Positions 35,539-46,385 of a stretch of DNA of 62,117 nucleotides are shown piece after piece. The position numbers and the translations under genes were made by a program. The notes beneath the pieces are model-generated. The model had not been told where the DNA came from. It made no database searches and worked only from the letters and a program-made list of their open reading frames with translations. The stretch comes from an uncultured Desulfuromonadales bacterium (GTDB taxonomy: Bacteria > Desulfobacterota > Desulfuromonadia > Geobacterales > Pseudopelobacteraceae). The DNA is taken from contig CAIPTY010000086.1 in NCBI GenBank assembly GCA_903868145.1, positions 1 to 62,117 of the forward strand, written 5' to 3'. Positions within the stretch are counted from its first letter, which is position 1; each line of letters begins with the position of its first letter.

Positions 35539-38500
35539 ATGCGTGTCACAATGAACGTTGCCCCGGTAGTACGCATTTCCAATAAGCTGAAGGGCTTGTA
35601 TCTGCTCCTGTCTTCGGCGTTGTTTGTCCTGTCTGTTGCAGCGGTGACCGTCGCTGGTGATGACGCTGCCATGGCGGAAGCACTTATGAAAGAGGCAGAC
35701 AGGCTGCTGCTGGAAGAGAATTACGATACTGCCGCTGCAAAAACCGCCAAGGCTCTTGAGATACGGAACCGTCTCGCGGGTAAAGACCATCCCGATACCG
35801 CTCGCAGCCTCCATCTGTACTCCCGGATACTGCTTGCAAAGGGCGATTATCCGGCGGCCGAATCAAACAGCAAAAGGGCCTGGGGGATTCGTGAAAAAGC
35901 TTTGGGCAAGGATCACACGGAGGTTGCGGAGAGCCTGACCCTGCTTGGCAGGATAGCCCTCGCCACTTCCCGCTATGGCGAGGCGGAAAAATTCTGCAAA
36001 GGCGCGCTCGAAATAAATCTCAAGGGGGGCGTGGACAACCCGGCTTCGGCGCCGGTGCTTTCCTGTCTCGGCATGCTCGCTTCGACACGGAGCAATTATA
36101 CCGAGGCCGAGGAAAAGTTTAAAAAGGCTCTCGAAATCAGGGAAAAGAATCTTGACATGGACAGCACCGAAATTGCTGAAAGCCTCAGCGTACTCGGATC
36201 GCTCTATCTCAAGACCGGCAGATATGACGAGGCTGAGTCGCTGTATCGCAGAGCCATCTCCATCCGCGAGAAAGCGCTTGGTAAAGACCACTCCTCTCTT
36301 TCGGGAAGCCTCTACTCCATGGCGGACATCTTCATCATCATGGGACGATACCCTGAAGCCGAGGCCCTGCATCTTCGTGCCCTCGAAATTCGCGAAAACC
36401 GTCTCGGGAAGAACCACCCGCGTGTTGTCAGATCGCTCAATGCGCTTGCGGAGCTCTACAAGAACATGTCGAACTACGGTCAGGCTGAGCTGATGCTCAA
36501 TCGGGCAGAGGCGATCATGCAGAAAAGACGCGATTTCGAGATTCCGACGGCGGCAAAGAGCATGCACCTGCGGGCAGAAGTGGCGGTTGAGCGCGCAGAA
36601 TACGACAAGGCGGAGCAATTGGGCAAAAAAGCGCTGAATATCAGGGAGAAAAAGTTCGGCAAGAACCATCCCGATGTTGCCCAGAGCCTTATGCTGCTGG
36701 GTCGTATAGCCGCTGCAAAAGGTCAAACGGAGGAGGCCAGAAAGCTCTATGTCCGCGCTCTGGAAATACGCCAGACCGCTCTGGGCGCCGAGCACCCCGA
36801 TGTTGCCCAGAGCCTCAACTCCCTCGGTCTGGCGCTGTTCACCCAGGGGAAATACAAGGAGGCGGAGATCGTCTGTAAAAGGGCGCTTGAGATCAGGGAG
36901 AAACTGCTGACTGCCGATCACAAGGATGTGGCTTCAAGTATCAGCCTGCTTGCCCGTCTCTATTTCGCGTCCGGAAAATATGCCGAGGCGGAACCGCTGC
37001 TGAAACGGTCGCTCCTGATACGGGAAACGTCGCTGGGAACCGAGCATCGTCAGTACGCCCGGAGTCTGGGCGCCATGGCGGAATTCCATGAAGTCACGGG
37101 AAACCATGCGGAGGCTGAAAAACTCTATCTGAGGGCGCTTGAGATCCGCCGGGCACAGCTCGGCGCGGAGCATCCCCAGGTTGCGCAGTCACTCAGATCA
37201 CTCGCCTCACTCTACAAGACCATGGGACGGTACGCGGATGCACAGCAGATGGCCACGCAAGCCCTTGAGATTTCACGTAAAAAATATGATCGCGATCACC
37301 CGAATGTTGCCGCCGATCTCCACACGCTGGCAGATATCCACAATTCTCGCGGCGAATATGAAAAGGCGGAACAACTCTGCAAACAGGCGCTGGCGATCCG
37401 TGAGACGAAGGCCGGCAAGAACCATCCCGATGTGGCTGAAAGCATGCATCTGCTCGGCAGCGTTTATCGGTCAACCGGCAGGAATAGCGATGCGGAAGCC
37501 ATGTACAGGGAGGCTCTGAGGATACGCCAGCTCGCCTTTGGCCCAGATCATCCCGTGGTCGCCCAAAGCCTGCATGCACTTGGCATGCTGCACCTGGCCA
37601 CAGGTAAATATGTCGCTGCCGAAACAGAGCTGAAGAATGGTCTGGATATCCGCCAGAAATCGCTGGTGCCTGAGCATCAGGACACGGCAACCAGCATGAG
37701 CGGCCTCGCCCGCCTGTACTTGACGCTGGGAAAATACGCCGAGGCTGAACAGTTGATAACCCGCTCGATGAAGATCCGTGAAAAGCTGCTGGGAGCCGAG
37801 CACCCCCAGTATGCCGGAAGCATTGCGGCCACGGCGGAGCTGTATGAGGCGATGGGGAAATACCGGGATGCAGAGAGTCTCTACCAGAAGGCTCTGGACA
37901 TCAGAGCCAAATCCGGCGGGGTTGAGCATCCTGCCTCGGCTCGTCTCATGACCTCCCTGGCCGGTCTCTATCTGAAGATGGGGGTCTACGAAAAAGCGGA
38001 AAGGCTGATTGATACGGCTATCAGGATCAACCAGGAAAAGCTGGGGAAAGAGCATGTTTACACGGCAAAGAGCATGGAGGTGCTGGCGGAAATCCATATT
38101 GCCAAAGGGCTGTACGCCGAGGCAGAACCTCTCTGCAAGCGGGTGCTTGGCATCCGCGAGAAGCTGCTGGGCAAGGAACATCGCACGGTGGCCGACAGCA
38201 GAATCGCCCTTGCCTCGCTGTACCGGAACAGCGGCAGGTCTCCCGATGCGGAACTGGAGCTGAAAAAAGCGCTCGAAATCAAGGAAAAGGCACTGGGCAG
38301 GGATCATCTTGAGGTGGCCGAAAGTCTCAATCTGCTCGGCATCATGTTTCAGGCGCGGGGAGCCGTTACGGAGGCCGAACAGTACTACACCAGAGCCCTG
38401 GAAATCCGTGAGAAGGCGTTTGGAAAGTATCATCCCGATATTGCCGAGAGCTACGATACCCTTGCAGGTCTGTATGTTCGAGCAGCTAAATTTCCGGAAG

Positions 38501-40470
38501 CGGAACTACGCTATAAGACGGCTCTCGAAATCCGTGAGAAGATCTACGATAAGGACTCACCCCTGGTGGCGGACAGCATGCACAGCCTCGGTGTCCTGTA
38601 CCGGACAACCGGCCGGTATGAAGCTTCCGGGCATTACCTGGACAAGGCATATGTGATCCGCCTCAAGCTGCTCGGAGAGAGCCATCCGAAGGTGGCACTA
38701 TCGGCAAAAGAGCTTGCACTGCTCTCGGCCTTACAGGGTAAACATCCGGAAAGTCACCGCTATTTTACGCAACAGATGAAGATAGAGGGGATAAAACGGG
38801 ATAATGTTTTTCTTCTTTTGTCCGAACGGGAAAAGCTGGGTTACATGAATGAGACCGAGCGGTCGATTCATGAATTTTTGAGTCATACCTCATCATATCT
38901 GGCGGCGGATCAACAGGCCGTCGCCGGGGCGTTCGATGCCTGGCTGCGCTGGAAGGGAGCCGTCATGGAGGCGCAGGGGAGGCATCTCGAGGCCGTTGTC
39001 GCCTCGGGAAATGCCCAGCTCCAAAAGCTCTTTGAGGAACTGAATACTGCACGCAGGGAAATTGCCAAGCTCCAGACTTCGCGGTGGACGGATGCAACAT
39101 TTGCGGAGATCAGGGACACGCTCCAAACCCGTGAAAAACTTAAGGAAACACTGGAGGCACAGCTCTCCGGCATGAGCAGGGATTTTGAGGTGGAGCGGAG
39201 CGCCGTCAAAGCTGATACGACCCAAATTATGGGTATTCTCCCGGAAAATTCTGTCTATCTGGATTTTGCCAGGATTTCTTTCTTTGATTTTCAGAAGAAA
39301 ACCTGGGATGAGCCGCGCTATCTGGTCTTTGTCCTCGGCCCGGGTAAAAAATCGTTCCTGGCCCTGGTCGATCTCGGTCCGGCAGAAACGGTGGATAAGC
39401 ATGTCCGTGCCTACCTGAAGGCAATGAATGTTTCCCGGAACGGGTATGTGCCCAGCAAGAAGGTGCTCGACACGGAGGCCGCAGAAATCAATCGACTCGT
39501 CATGCGTCCCATCGAGCGCCATCTTTCGGGCAAGCAACACCTGTACATCAGCCCGGACGGCAACCTCAACCTGCTGCCGTTTGAAGTTTTCGTAAATGCG
39601 CAGGGAGCGTATCAGATCGATACCTACCGGATCAGCTACATCACCGCCGGAAGGGATATCATGCGATTTGAGGAAAAGGGGGAGCGACAGGGCAAGGGAG
39701 TAAATGCGCTCATTCTGGCCGATCCTGATTACGACTTCGGGCTGAGTGCCAAGGAAAAGCTTGAGGCGGAAAACCCGCCGCAGAAAACAGGTGCTGCACC
39801 AGCTCCGCCAAAATCGTACGAATTGTCATCCTTTACGCGACTTCCCGACACAAAAAATGAAGCAAACACGATTCAGGAAATTCTGACGAGTCGCATGAGC
39901 TTCGCGGTAAAAACCTATCAGCAGGAAAAAGCCGTCGAGTCGGTGCTGAATGCTGCTGTATCTCCTTCCATCATTCACCTGGCTACCCACGGCTATTTTC
40001 TCGGTCAGGATGACTCCAAACAGGGCGGTGTGATCAAAGATTCCGGTCTTCTGCTCAAGGACAATCCGATGCTCAGGTCCGGCATTGCCCTGGCGGGAAT
40101 CAATCTCTCACTGAAAGAGGGGAAAGATGAGGGGATCATGAGTGCCGAGAAGGTCATGGGGCTCAGGCTTATGGGAACTGATCTGGTCGTCCTGTCTGCC
40201 TGTGAAACCGGGGTCGGGGAGGTACAGAACGGTGAAGGGGTCTTCGGGTTGAAGCGGGCCTTCATCCTTTCGGGGGCGAAATCGGTGATCCTGAGCCTCT
40301 GGAGCGTCCCCAGTGAAGAGACGATGCTGCTGATGAACAGATTCTACACCCTGATGGCCGACGGGAAGTCTAAAGCCGAAGCTCTGAGGCAGGCGAAGCT
40401 TGAGATGATGGCAAAAAAACCGAACCCCTTCTATTGGGGCGCCTTTATCCTGGTCGGGAAACCGGGTTGA
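35539..40470 (+). CDS. Exported TPR-CHAT protein, 1643 aa
   Basis: An N-terminal signal peptide or anchor (about 20-40) is followed by about 24 kinesin-light-chain-type repeats of 42 residues (roughly 50-1115; unit core ALEIREKxLGxDHPxVAxS), a helical linker and a C-terminal CHAT domain (about 1330-1643). The CHAT dyad is intact: His1484 in HLATHGYF and Cys1555 in VLSACETG, then SLWSVP and FYWGAFILVG. CHAT domains are caspase-like cysteine proteases; TPR-CHAT proteins include Csx29 of type III-E CRISPR, but there are no cas genes here, and this one carries an export signal. GGAGGAG before ATG 35539 is strong. Target unknown; TPRs probably bind a partner. Confidence 0.9.
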   Translation: MRVTMNVAPVVRISNKLKGLYLLLSSALFVLSVAAVTVAGDDAAMAEALMKEADRLLLEENYDTAAAKTAKALEIRNRLAGKDHPDTARSLHLYSRILLAKGDYPAAESNSKRAWGIREKALGKDHTEVAESLTLLGRIALATSRYGEAEKFCKGALEINLKGGVDNPASAPVLSCLGMLASTRSNYTEAEEKFKKALEIREKNLDMDSTEIAESLSVLGSLYLKTGRYDEAESLYRRAISIREKALGKDHSSLSGSLYSMADIFIIMGRYPEAEALHLRALEIRENRLGKNHPRVVRSLNALAELYKNMSNYGQAELMLNRAEAIMQKRRDFEIPTAAKSMHLRAEVAVERAEYDKAEQLGKKALNIREKKFGKNHPDVAQSLMLLGRIAAAKGQTEEARKLYVRALEIRQTALGAEHPDVAQSLNSLGLALFTQGKYKEAEIVCKRALEIREKLLTADHKDVASSISLLARLYFASGKYAEAEPLLKRSLLIRETSLGTEHRQYARSLGAMAEFHEVTGNHAEAEKLYLRALEIRRAQLGAEHPQVAQSLRSLASLYKTMGRYADAQQMATQALEISRKKYDRDHPNVAADLHTLADIHNSRGEYEKAEQLCKQALAIRETKAGKNHPDVAESMHLLGSVYRSTGRNSDAEAMYREALRIRQLAFGPDHPVVAQSLHALGMLHLATGKYVAAETELKNGLDIRQKSLVPEHQDTATSMSGLARLYLTLGKYAEAEQLITRSMKIREKLLGAEHPQYAGSIAATAELYEAMGKYRDAESLYQKALDIRAKSGGVEHPASARLMTSLAGLYLKMGVYEKAERLIDTAIRINQEKLGKEHVYTAKSMEVLAEIHIAKGLYAEAEPLCKRVLGIREKLLGKEHRTVADSRIALASLYRNSGRSPDAELELKKALEIKEKALGRDHLEVAESLNLLGIMFQARGAVTEAEQYYTRALEIREKAFGKYHPDIAESYDTLAGLYVRAAKFPEAELRYKTALEIREKIYDKDSPLVADSMHSLGVLYRTTGRYEASGHYLDKAYVIRLKLLGESHPKVALSAKELALLSALQGKHPESHRYFTQQMKIEGIKRDNVFLLLSEREKLGYMNETERSIHEFLSHTSSYLAADQQAVAGAFDAWLRWKGAVMEAQGRHLEAVVASGNAQLQKLFEELNTARREIAKLQTSRWTDATFAEIRDTLQTREKLKETLEAQLSGMSRDFEVERSAVKADTTQIMGILPENSVYLDFARISFFDFQKKTWDEPRYLVFVLGPGKKSFLALVDLGPAETVDKHVRAYLKAMNVSRNGYVPSKKVLDTEAAEINRLVMRPIERHLSGKQHLYISPDGNLNLLPFEVFVNAQGAYQIDTYRISYITAGRDIMRFEEKGERQGKGVNALILADPDYDFGLSAKEKLEAENPPQKTGAAPAPPKSYELSSFTRLPDTKNEANTIQEILTSRMSFAVKTYQQEKAVESVLNAAVSPSIIHLATHGYFLGQDDSKQGGVIKDSGLLLKDNPMLRSGIALAGINLSLKEGKDEGIMSAEKVMGLRLMGTDLVVLSACETGVGEVQNGEGVFGLKRAFILSGAKSVILSLWSVPSEETMLLMNRFYTLMADGKSKAEALRQAKLEMMAKKPNPFYWGAFILVGKPG

Positions 40471-40601
40471 GACACCCTGGATGCCTGTAAATGCTTGGGA
40501 ACCCTGTAACCTGCTAAAATTTCAGTTGACCCGGTTTAATACACCGTGCTAGTTTCCCCGCACACAGTTTGTACATCCAATCTAGCAGAAGGAGACCACC
40601 A

Positions 40602-41024
40602 ATGAAGAGAATCACCACACTGCTCACCGGACTCATCGTCGCATTTTCCATGACCGCATTTGCAGCAGACAAGGCAGTTGAAGCAAAGCCTGCTGATGCC
40701 AAACCTGCCCAGGAAAAGAAGGTAGAAGAGAAGAAGGGTGGCGGAGAAAAGAAGGCGCATCACCGCAACCATTACCGTGGTGAAGTAAAAGCCGTTGATG
40801 CCAAGGCCGGCACCATAACTGTCAGTGGTGGTGAAAAGTCCTTTACTGCTGACGAGAAGTTGCTTGCCGATGTTAAAGTAGGCGATAAGGTTTCCGTCAA
40901 ATTCTCACGTAAAGATGGCCAGTTGACCGCCACTGCCATCAGACCTGCCAAGGCGCACCACAAGAAGCACCACAAGAAAGATGATGCAAAAGCGGACGCG
41001 CCGAAAGCTGAAGAAAAGAAATAA
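40602..41024 (+). CDS. Secreted small Lys/Ala-rich protein with OB-like domain
   Basis: 140 residues from ATG 40602 (AAGGAG upstream). Signal peptide ending AFA|ADK at about 21, a Lys/Glu/Ala low-complexity part, then a beta domain (YRGEVKAVDAKAGTITVSG, VKVGDKVSVKF, GQLTATAI) of the DUF5666-like type, and a His/Lys-rich tail (AHHKKHHKKDD). Possibly periplasmic and metal-binding. Followed by a strong terminator at 41057. Confidence 0.75.
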   Translation: MKRITTLLTGLIVAFSMTAFAADKAVEAKPADAKPAQEKKVEEKKGGGEKKAHHRNHYRGEVKAVDAKAGTITVSGGEKSFTADEKLLADVKVGDKVSVKFSRKDGQLTATAIRPAKAHHKKHHKKDDAKADAPKAEEKK

Positions 41025-41056
41025 CGAAATTTTCTATTCCTGGTAAAAATGCCCTG

Positions 41057-41093
41057 GCAAAAGGGGCTGGCTCATCGAGCCGGTCCCTTTTGC
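41057..41093 (+). terminator. Rho-independent terminator
   Basis: A 17-bp stem, GCAAAAGGGGCTGGCTC with its near-complement (two G-T pairs), loop ATC, ending in CCCTTTTGC. It ends the 140-aa gene's transcript. The following 240 bp to pckG are A+T-rich and hold no gene. Confidence 0.85.
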
Positions 41094-41333
41094 TCTTCCA
41101 ATCCCGTAGAATATCACAGCCAATCCAATCTAGATGCCTCCACGTACCATTTCCCTGAACAGAATAAATCGCCACTTACAAGAATTATTTCAAAATTTCC
41201 CCCTCAAACCAAAAACTTTTTTGCATTTTCCGGCATGCCGTGGTATTTAAATTATACTAAAATCTGTCGTCTTTACGCGGCTCATGGATTGTCGCATGAG
41301 ATAGTCACATATCTTGATGGGAGGAAACTGAGT

Positions 41334-43181
41334 ATGGGTTATGAAGTCAAAAACGAGGAGCTGATTAGGTGGGTTTCAGAAGTCGCTACACTGTGTGGGC
41401 CTGAAAAAATACATTGGTGTGACGGCTCGCAGGAAGAGTATGACGGGCTTTGCAATCAGCTGGTACAGGGCGGAACCTTCCTGAAACTGAACCAGGAAAA
41501 ACGGCCCAACAGTTATCTGGCCTGCTCCGATCCGGGTGATGTGGCCCGCGTAGAGGATCGCACCTTCATCTGCAGCATCTCTAAACAGGATGCCGGACCT
41601 ACCAACAACTGGACGCACCCGAAAGAGATGAAGGATACCCTGACAAAGCTTTTCAAGGGATGCATGAAGGGCCGCACCATGTATGTAATCCCTTTCAGCA
41701 TGGGGCCGCTTGGCTCGCCGATTGCGAAGATCGGCGTTGAGATTTCCGATTCACCATATGTGGCTGTCAACATGCGTATCATGACCCGTATGGGCAAGGC
41801 GGTCACCGACGTTCTCGGCAACGGCGAGTTCGTGCCCTGTCTGCACTCGGTCGGTGCCCCGCTGGAACCCGGGCAGAAAGACGTGCCCTGGCCCTGCAAC
41901 AAGGAAAAATATATCGTGCATTTCCCCGAAGAGCGCTCTATCTGGTCATATGGCAGCGGTTACGGCGGCAATGCCCTGCTCGGGAAAAAATGTCTGGCTC
42001 TGCGTATCGCATCAAAGATCGCAAAGGATGAGGGTTGGCTGGCGGAACACATGCTGATTCTGGGGATCGAATCACCGAAGGGTGAGAAAACCTACATTGG
42101 CGCCGCTTTCCCCAGCGCGTGCGGGAAGACCAACCTGGCCATGCTGGTTCCACCTGACACATTCAACAAGACCGGCTGGAAAGTCTCAACGGTCGGCGAT
42201 GACATCGCCTGGATCAAGCCCGGTCCCGATGGACGGCTTTACGCCATCAACCCTGAATACGGCTTCTTTGGCGTTGCCCCAGGTACCTCAGAGAAGACCA
42301 ACCCGAACGCCATGGCCTCCTGTGCCGCCAACTCGATCTTCACCAACGTCGCACTGACGCCGGATGGCGATGTCTGGTGGGAGGGCATGACGGATGCCAA
42401 GCCCCCCATCCTGACCGACTGGCAGGGGAATAAATGGACACCCGACTGTGGCAGAAATGCCGCTCACCCCAACTCCCGCTTTACCTCACCGGCCGGCCAG
42501 TGTCCTTCCATCGATCCGGAGTGGGAAAACCCGAAGGGTGTCCCCATGGCCGCCTTTATCTTCGGTGGTCGCCGCAACAATGTCATCCCGCTGGTGTATC
42601 AGTCTTTCAACTGGAGCTTCGGTGTCTATCTGGCTGCTACCATGGGGTCGGAGACAACCGCTGCGGCAACCGGCGCGGTCGGCAATGTTCGTCGTGACCC
42701 GTTTGCCATGCTCCCCTTCTGCGGGTACCATATTGCCGATTATTTCGCTCACTGGCTGCAGGTAGGTAGAACCACTCCCAAACCGCCGCGCATATTCAGC
42801 GTCAACTGGTTCAGAAAAGATGCCAACGGCAATTTCCTCTGGCCGGGTTACGGCGAAAACATGCGTATTCTGAAATGGGTTGTAGAACGTGTCAACGGAA
42901 ATGCCGCTGCGGTTGAAAGCCCGCTGGGATGGATGCCGCGTTATGAAGATCTGGACTGGACCGGCCTGGACTGTGTGACCCGAGAGCAGTTCTATCAACT
43001 GATGTCCGTCGATCGCGATGTCTGGAAAGAGGAGCTTGTCTCCCACGAGGAACTGTTTGTCAAGATGTATGACCGTCTACCCAAAGAGTTCTCACATATC
43101 CGCGAGCTGATTCTCTCGGGATTGTGGCGTTCGCCTGAGCATTGGGAGCAATTCCATCCAACAACCGACGCGAATAGCTAG
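41334..43181 (+). CDS. pckG: Phosphoenolpyruvate carboxykinase (GTP)
   Basis: 615 residues, as for GTP-type PEPCK, which converts oxaloacetate and GTP to PEP. ATG 41334 follows GGGAGG; 95 extra in-frame codons upstream pass through the terminator and are not coding. Motifs: P-loop [13 protein letters not shown], metal site [36 protein letters not shown], and the C-terminal [22 protein letters not shown] in parts. Followed by a bidirectional terminator shared with hypA. Confidence 0.97.
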   Translation: MGYEVKNEELIRWVSEVATLCGPEKIHWCDGSQEEYDGLCNQLVQGGTFLKLNQEKRPNSYLACSDPGDVARVEDRTFICSISKQDAGPTNNWTHPKEMKDTLTKLFKGCMKGRTMYVIPFSMGPLGSPIAKIGVEISDSPYVAVNMRIMTRMGKAVTDVLGNGEFVPCLHSVGAPLEPGQKDVPWPCNKEKYIVHFPEERSIWSYGSGYGGNALLGKKCLALRIASKIAKDEGWLAEHMLILGIESPKGEKTYIGAAFPSACGKTNLAMLVPPDTFNKTGWKVSTVGDDIAWIKPGPDGRLYAINPEYGFFGVAPGTSEKTNPNAMASCAANSIFTNVALTPDGDVWWEGMTDAKPPILTDWQGNKWTPDCGRNAAHPNSRFTSPAGQCPSIDPEWENPKGVPMAAFIFGGRRNNVIPLVYQSFNWSFGVYLAATMGSETTAAATGAVGNVRRDPFAMLPFCGYHIADYFAHWLQVGRTTPKPPRIFSVNWFRKDANGNFLWPGYGENMRILKWVVERVNGNAAAVESPLGWMPRYEDLDWTGLDCVTREQFYQLMSVDRDVWKEELVSHEELFVKMYDRLPKEFSHIRELILSGLWRSPEHWEQFHPTTDANS

Positions 43182-43207
43182 GCAGCTGAATTACCCTTTA
43201 CCTGAAA

Positions 43208-43237
43208 AAAATGGCGCTGCATCGGCAGCGCCATTTT
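43208..43237. terminator. Bidirectional terminator between pckG and hypA
   Basis: Perfect 13-bp stem AAAATGGCGCTGC / GCAGCGCCATTTT with loop ATCG, T-runs on both sides. The last base overlaps the hypA stop codon. Confidence 0.9.
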
Positions 43238-43572
43238 CAGTCGGCCACTTCAATCTCCCGGACCCGCATCTCTTCCCCTGCCGTAACGATAACTCCGTAA
43301 GCTCCGCATGAGACACAGGGATCATACAGTGATTCGAGCCGCATCTCAGCTCCGCAGGTGTTGCAGGAACCCCTGCCGGGAACTCGCACAATAGTGAGTA
43401 CGGCTCCTTCAAGCTCCGTTCCCCTGCTGCAGGCCTCAAAGCAGAACTGGATCGCATCCGGCACAACGGAACCTAGTTCACCGATTTCAACGTCAACTGA
43501 CAGCACACGTCGACCTACGGCGTGTCCCTGACAAAGCTCTATGATGCCTTGTGTTATGGCCAGCTCATGCAT
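43237..43572 (-). CDS. hypA: Hydrogenase nickel incorporation protein HypA
   Basis: 111 residues. Begins MHELAIT, where the N-terminal Met-His binds nickel, and has the zinc site CNTC (about 70-73) and CVSC (about 86-89). HypA delivers Ni to the [NiFe]-hydrogenase large subunit with HypB. The ribosome site is weak. No other hyp gene is in the window; the HoxH-like subunit lies 3 kb away on the other strand. Confidence 0.94.
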   Translation of the reverse strand: MHELAITQGIIELCQGHAVGRRVLSVDVEIGELGSVVPDAIQFCFEACSRGTELEGAVLTIVRVPGRGSCNTCGAEMRLESLYDPCVSCGAYGVIVTAGEEMRVREIEVAD

Positions 43573-43600
43573 GAGGCCCCCGCGTGTAAAGAAAGTAAAA

Positions 43601-43632
43601 AAAGGCCTGCGGGAATAAACCCGCAGGCCTTT
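43601..43632 (-). terminator. Terminator after the small lipoprotein gene
   Basis: AAAGGCCTGCGGG / CCCGCAGGCCTTT stem of 13 bp, loop AATAAA, T-run on the minus strand. It separates the lipoprotein gene from hypA. Confidence 0.9.
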
Positions 43633-43656
43633 GCATTCCCGTAAGGGAACAGCTTC

Positions 43657-43896
43657 TTAGTGTTTCTTCTCGTCTTTTTTGGGCTCGTCTTTCTTCGGCT
43701 CAGCAGCAGGTGCAGCAGCAGGAGCTGCAGCGTCTTTCTTTGCAGAAGACGGAGCAGCCTGAACCGGAGCAGCAGGAGCGGGTGCAGCTGCAGCAGGTGC
43801 TTCAGGTGCTTTGGGTGCTTCTTCTTTTTTCTTGCAGCCAGCAGTGAATGCAGTAGCAAGAGCCAGTACGAGTGCCAGGGAGATCAGCTTTTTCAT
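43657..43896 (-). CDS. Small Ala/Pro/Lys-rich lipoprotein
   Basis: 79 residues. Signal peptide with lipobox FTAGC (Cys21), mature part KKKEEAPKAPEAPAAAAPA followed by more low-complexity A/P/K sequence and a KKDEPKKDEKKH tail. Probably an abundant outer-membrane-linked lipoprotein; the strong terminator and AGAGGTG ribosome site fit high expression. No fold or function is assigned. Confidence 0.8.
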   Translation of the reverse strand: MKKLISLALVLALATAFTAGCKKKEEAPKAPEAPAAAAPAPAAPVQAAPSSAKKDAAAPAAAPAAEPKKDEPKKDEKKH

Positions 43897-44036
43897 TACG
43901 TCACCTCTTTTTTTGAATTTACCATTTAAACGCTATGCGCATGGTTTTAAAAATCGATTTACCAATATACTCGCAAAATATTATCTGTCAAGTTATTTAT
44001 TCGGTGCTCTTAAATAATCACATTCAAGCCGTATCT

Positions 44037-44750
44037 CTACGTCGCAATGCAGTGGCGATTCTTGCCGCCCATCTTTGCCTGCTGCAGTGCCTGATCTACC
44101 CTTGAGATGCATTCGTGCACTGACCTGGCCGGGTCGTTTTCGCATATCCCGATGCTGACCGTGATCCGTATGCCCGGCTTATTAGCCTTGAATTCGGTCA
44201 TGGCCATCGCTTCGAGCACCTTGCCGGCTACTGTGCGAGAACCTTCTGCGGTCGTTTCCGGCAGAAGAATCAGAAACTCCTCGCCCCCCCAGCGTGCGCA
44301 GACATCTTCATTCCGGACGCAGCTTGTGAGCACCCGTGACATCTCGACGAGCACATCGTCGCCAAAATTGTAGCCATACTCATCGTTGACTTTTCTAAAG
44401 TCATCCACATCAACCAGCAAAATGGTGAACGGGTGCTGATGACGGTGTGACCGGGTCGCTTCCCGCTCAATTTTTTCCATGATATCACGCCGGTTCGCAA
44501 GCCCGGTCATGCCATCAACCCTGCTGGCCAGTTCCAGGGAGCGCACCATGTTTACCAGCTCTGTTTTGAGCCGTTCATTCTCCCTCGTCAGCTTCCCCGT
44601 ACGTGTTTCAAGCTTTTTGCACAGTTCGTCAAGCTTCTTGAATTCGGCCAGCAGGGTGTCGTCGGCAGGATACCTCTCCGCAATGATCCGTACGATTTTT
44701 TCCGGGTCTGAGATATTAGATAAACCCTTTTTTCCGCCCGTGTCCGCCAT
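44037..44750 (-). CDS. Diguanylate cyclase (GGDEF domain)
   Basis: 237 residues. A coiled-coil of about 35-75 precedes a GGDEF domain with active-site GGEEF at 155-159, and an RxxD inhibitory site RNED at 146-149 that binds product c-di-GMP. No sensor or membrane segment, so input must come through the N-terminal coiled-coil or partners. GGAGGGG precedes ATG 44750. Confidence 0.93.
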   Translation of the reverse strand: MADTGGKKGLSNISDPEKIVRIIAERYPADDTLLAEFKKLDELCKKLETRTGKLTRENERLKTELVNMVRSLELASRVDGMTGLANRRDIMEKIEREATRSHRHQHPFTILLVDVDDFRKVNDEYGYNFGDDVLVEMSRVLTSCVRNEDVCARWGGEEFLILLPETTAEGSRTVAGKVLEAMAMTEFKANKPGIRITVSIGICENDPARSVHECISRVDQALQQAKMGGKNRHCIAT

Positions 44751-44939
44751 GGTATGCCCCTCCGTGTAGTGATCCGGTATAAGCCAGCGCGTGACATCTT
44801 ACCATGGCATGATGCGGTTTTGTCAAAGACTAATGGAAAGCCGTTGCCAGAAAGTCCTTTTTCGTTAGTGCCGACAATGCTATAGTTTGGCCGCTCACTC
44901 AGAAAAATATACCCTCGCGGTACCTCAAGGAGTTTCAGT

Positions 44940-46340
44940 ATGTCTGATCTACGCGTCCGTTTTGCACCCAGTCCGACCGGCTACCTTCACGTCGGCGGGG
45001 CGCGCACTGCCCTGTTCAACTGGCTGCTTGCAAGAAAACAGGGGGGAACCTTCATCCTGCGCATCGAGGACACCGATGTCGAACGCTCAACCAGGGAGTC
45101 GGTAGATGCGATTCTGCAAGGGATGGAATGGCTCGGACTGGATTGGGATGAAGGGCCGTTCTATCAGTCGGACAGCTTCCCGCTCTACCGTGAGTACGTT
45201 CAGAGACTGCTGGCTGAAGGAAAGGCTTACAGGTGCTACTGCAGCGCTGCCGAGCTTGAGGCCCGGCGGGAGCTGGCCATGAGAGAGGGGCGCAAACCCA
45301 AGTACGACGGCACCTGCCGCGATCGTTCCGATCATCCCGATGCTCCATCCGTCGTGCGATTCCGCACCCCACAGGGAGGGGAGGTTGCGTTCAACGACCT
45401 GATCAAGGGACGTATTGCCTTTCCGGCCGAGGAACTGGATGATCTGATCATCCAGCGCACCGACGGAACGCCGACCTACAACTTCTGTGTCGTGATCGAC
45501 GATGCCACCATGAAGATCACCACCGTCATCCGGGGGGATGACCACGTCAACAACACCCCCCGTCAGATTCAGCTTTACCAGGCACTGGGCTTTCCCGTCC
45601 CAGAATTTGCGCATGTGCCGATGATTCTCGGCAGCGACAAGGCCCGGCTTTCCAAACGGCACGGTGCCACCAGTGTAATGGCCTATCGCGACATGGGTTT
45701 TCTCCCCGAGGCTCTGATAAACTACCTGGTGCGCCTGGGGTGGAGCCACGGAGACGACGAGATCTTCAGTCGCGAGGAGATGATTCAGCGATTTGACATC
45801 GGCAGCGTGGGGCGCTCTGCGGGCGTGTTCAACCCGGACAAACTCCTCTGGCTGAATGCCCACTATATTAAGGCCGGCGATCCTGAGCGACTGGCCGACC
45901 TTTTGATGCCGCACCTGACACGGCGCGGTGTTGTCATATCGAATGGCCCGGTTCTGGCCACGGTTGTTAAAACCCTGCAGGAACGAGCCCAGACCCTTGA
46001 GGAAATGGCTGAGCGGGCCCTGTTCTACTATCAGGCGCCACAGGGATATGACGAGACTGCACTTGCCAAATTCGACGGAGACCACCTTGCAAAGGTTTTC
46101 CAGGTGGTCGCTGAGAAATTATCCACCACACAAGCGGGCACGGCGACGGAGTTCGATGCGATTTTCAAGGACATCTGTGCTGAAAATGCCTGGAAAATGC
46201 CACAGGTCGGCCAGCCGTTGCGTATTGCCCTCTCAGGAGGTACCCAGGCGCCCGGCATCGGCGAGATAGTCGAGACGCTGGGGAGAGAAGAGTCTGTCAG
46301 ACGCATCCGGGTACTCAGTAATGTGATAGCCGGAGTTTGA
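44940..46340 (+). CDS. gltX: Glutamate-tRNA ligase
   Basis: 466 residues. Charges tRNA-Glu. Class I motifs: HIGH variant [11 protein letters not shown] near 12-22, zinc-like [24 protein letters not shown] and KMSKS variant [16 protein letters not shown] precedes ATG 44940. The hydrogenase subunit gene starts 45 bp after the stop in the same direction, with weak ribosome site. Confidence 0.97.
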   Translation: MSDLRVRFAPSPTGYLHVGGARTALFNWLLARKQGGTFILRIEDTDVERSTRESVDAILQGMEWLGLDWDEGPFYQSDSFPLYREYVQRLLAEGKAYRCYCSAAELEARRELAMREGRKPKYDGTCRDRSDHPDAPSVVRFRTPQGGEVAFNDLIKGRIAFPAEELDDLIIQRTDGTPTYNFCVVIDDATMKITTVIRGDDHVNNTPRQIQLYQALGFPVPEFAHVPMILGSDKARLSKRHGATSVMAYRDMGFLPEALINYLVRLGWSHGDDEIFSREEMIQRFDIGSVGRSAGVFNPDKLLWLNAHYIKAGDPERLADLLMPHLTRRGVVISNGPVLATVVKTLQERAQTLEEMAERALFYYQAPQGYDETALAKFDGDHLAKVFQVVAEKLSTTQAGTATEFDAIFKDICAENAWKMPQVGQPLRIALSGGTQAPGIGEIVETLGREESVRRIRVLSNVIAGV

Positions 46341-46385
46341 TCCGTTGCGCTGGACTATTGCTGGGAGCGTGGTACACTTTTCAGC

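Noticed and set aside
35863-38433. Long antisense frames (up to 352 aa) opposite the TPR-CHAT gene
   Set aside because: They mirror the repetitive, GC-biased coding strand and lack ribosome sites or family motifs.
35539-40470. Type III-E CRISPR (Craspase) association of the TPR-CHAT protein
   Set aside because: No cas gene and no CRISPR array is present anywhere in the window, and the protein carries an export signal.
41049-41333. Upstream extension of pckG by 95 codons
   Set aside because: It runs through a strong terminator; ATG 41334 follows GGGAGG and gives the usual length.
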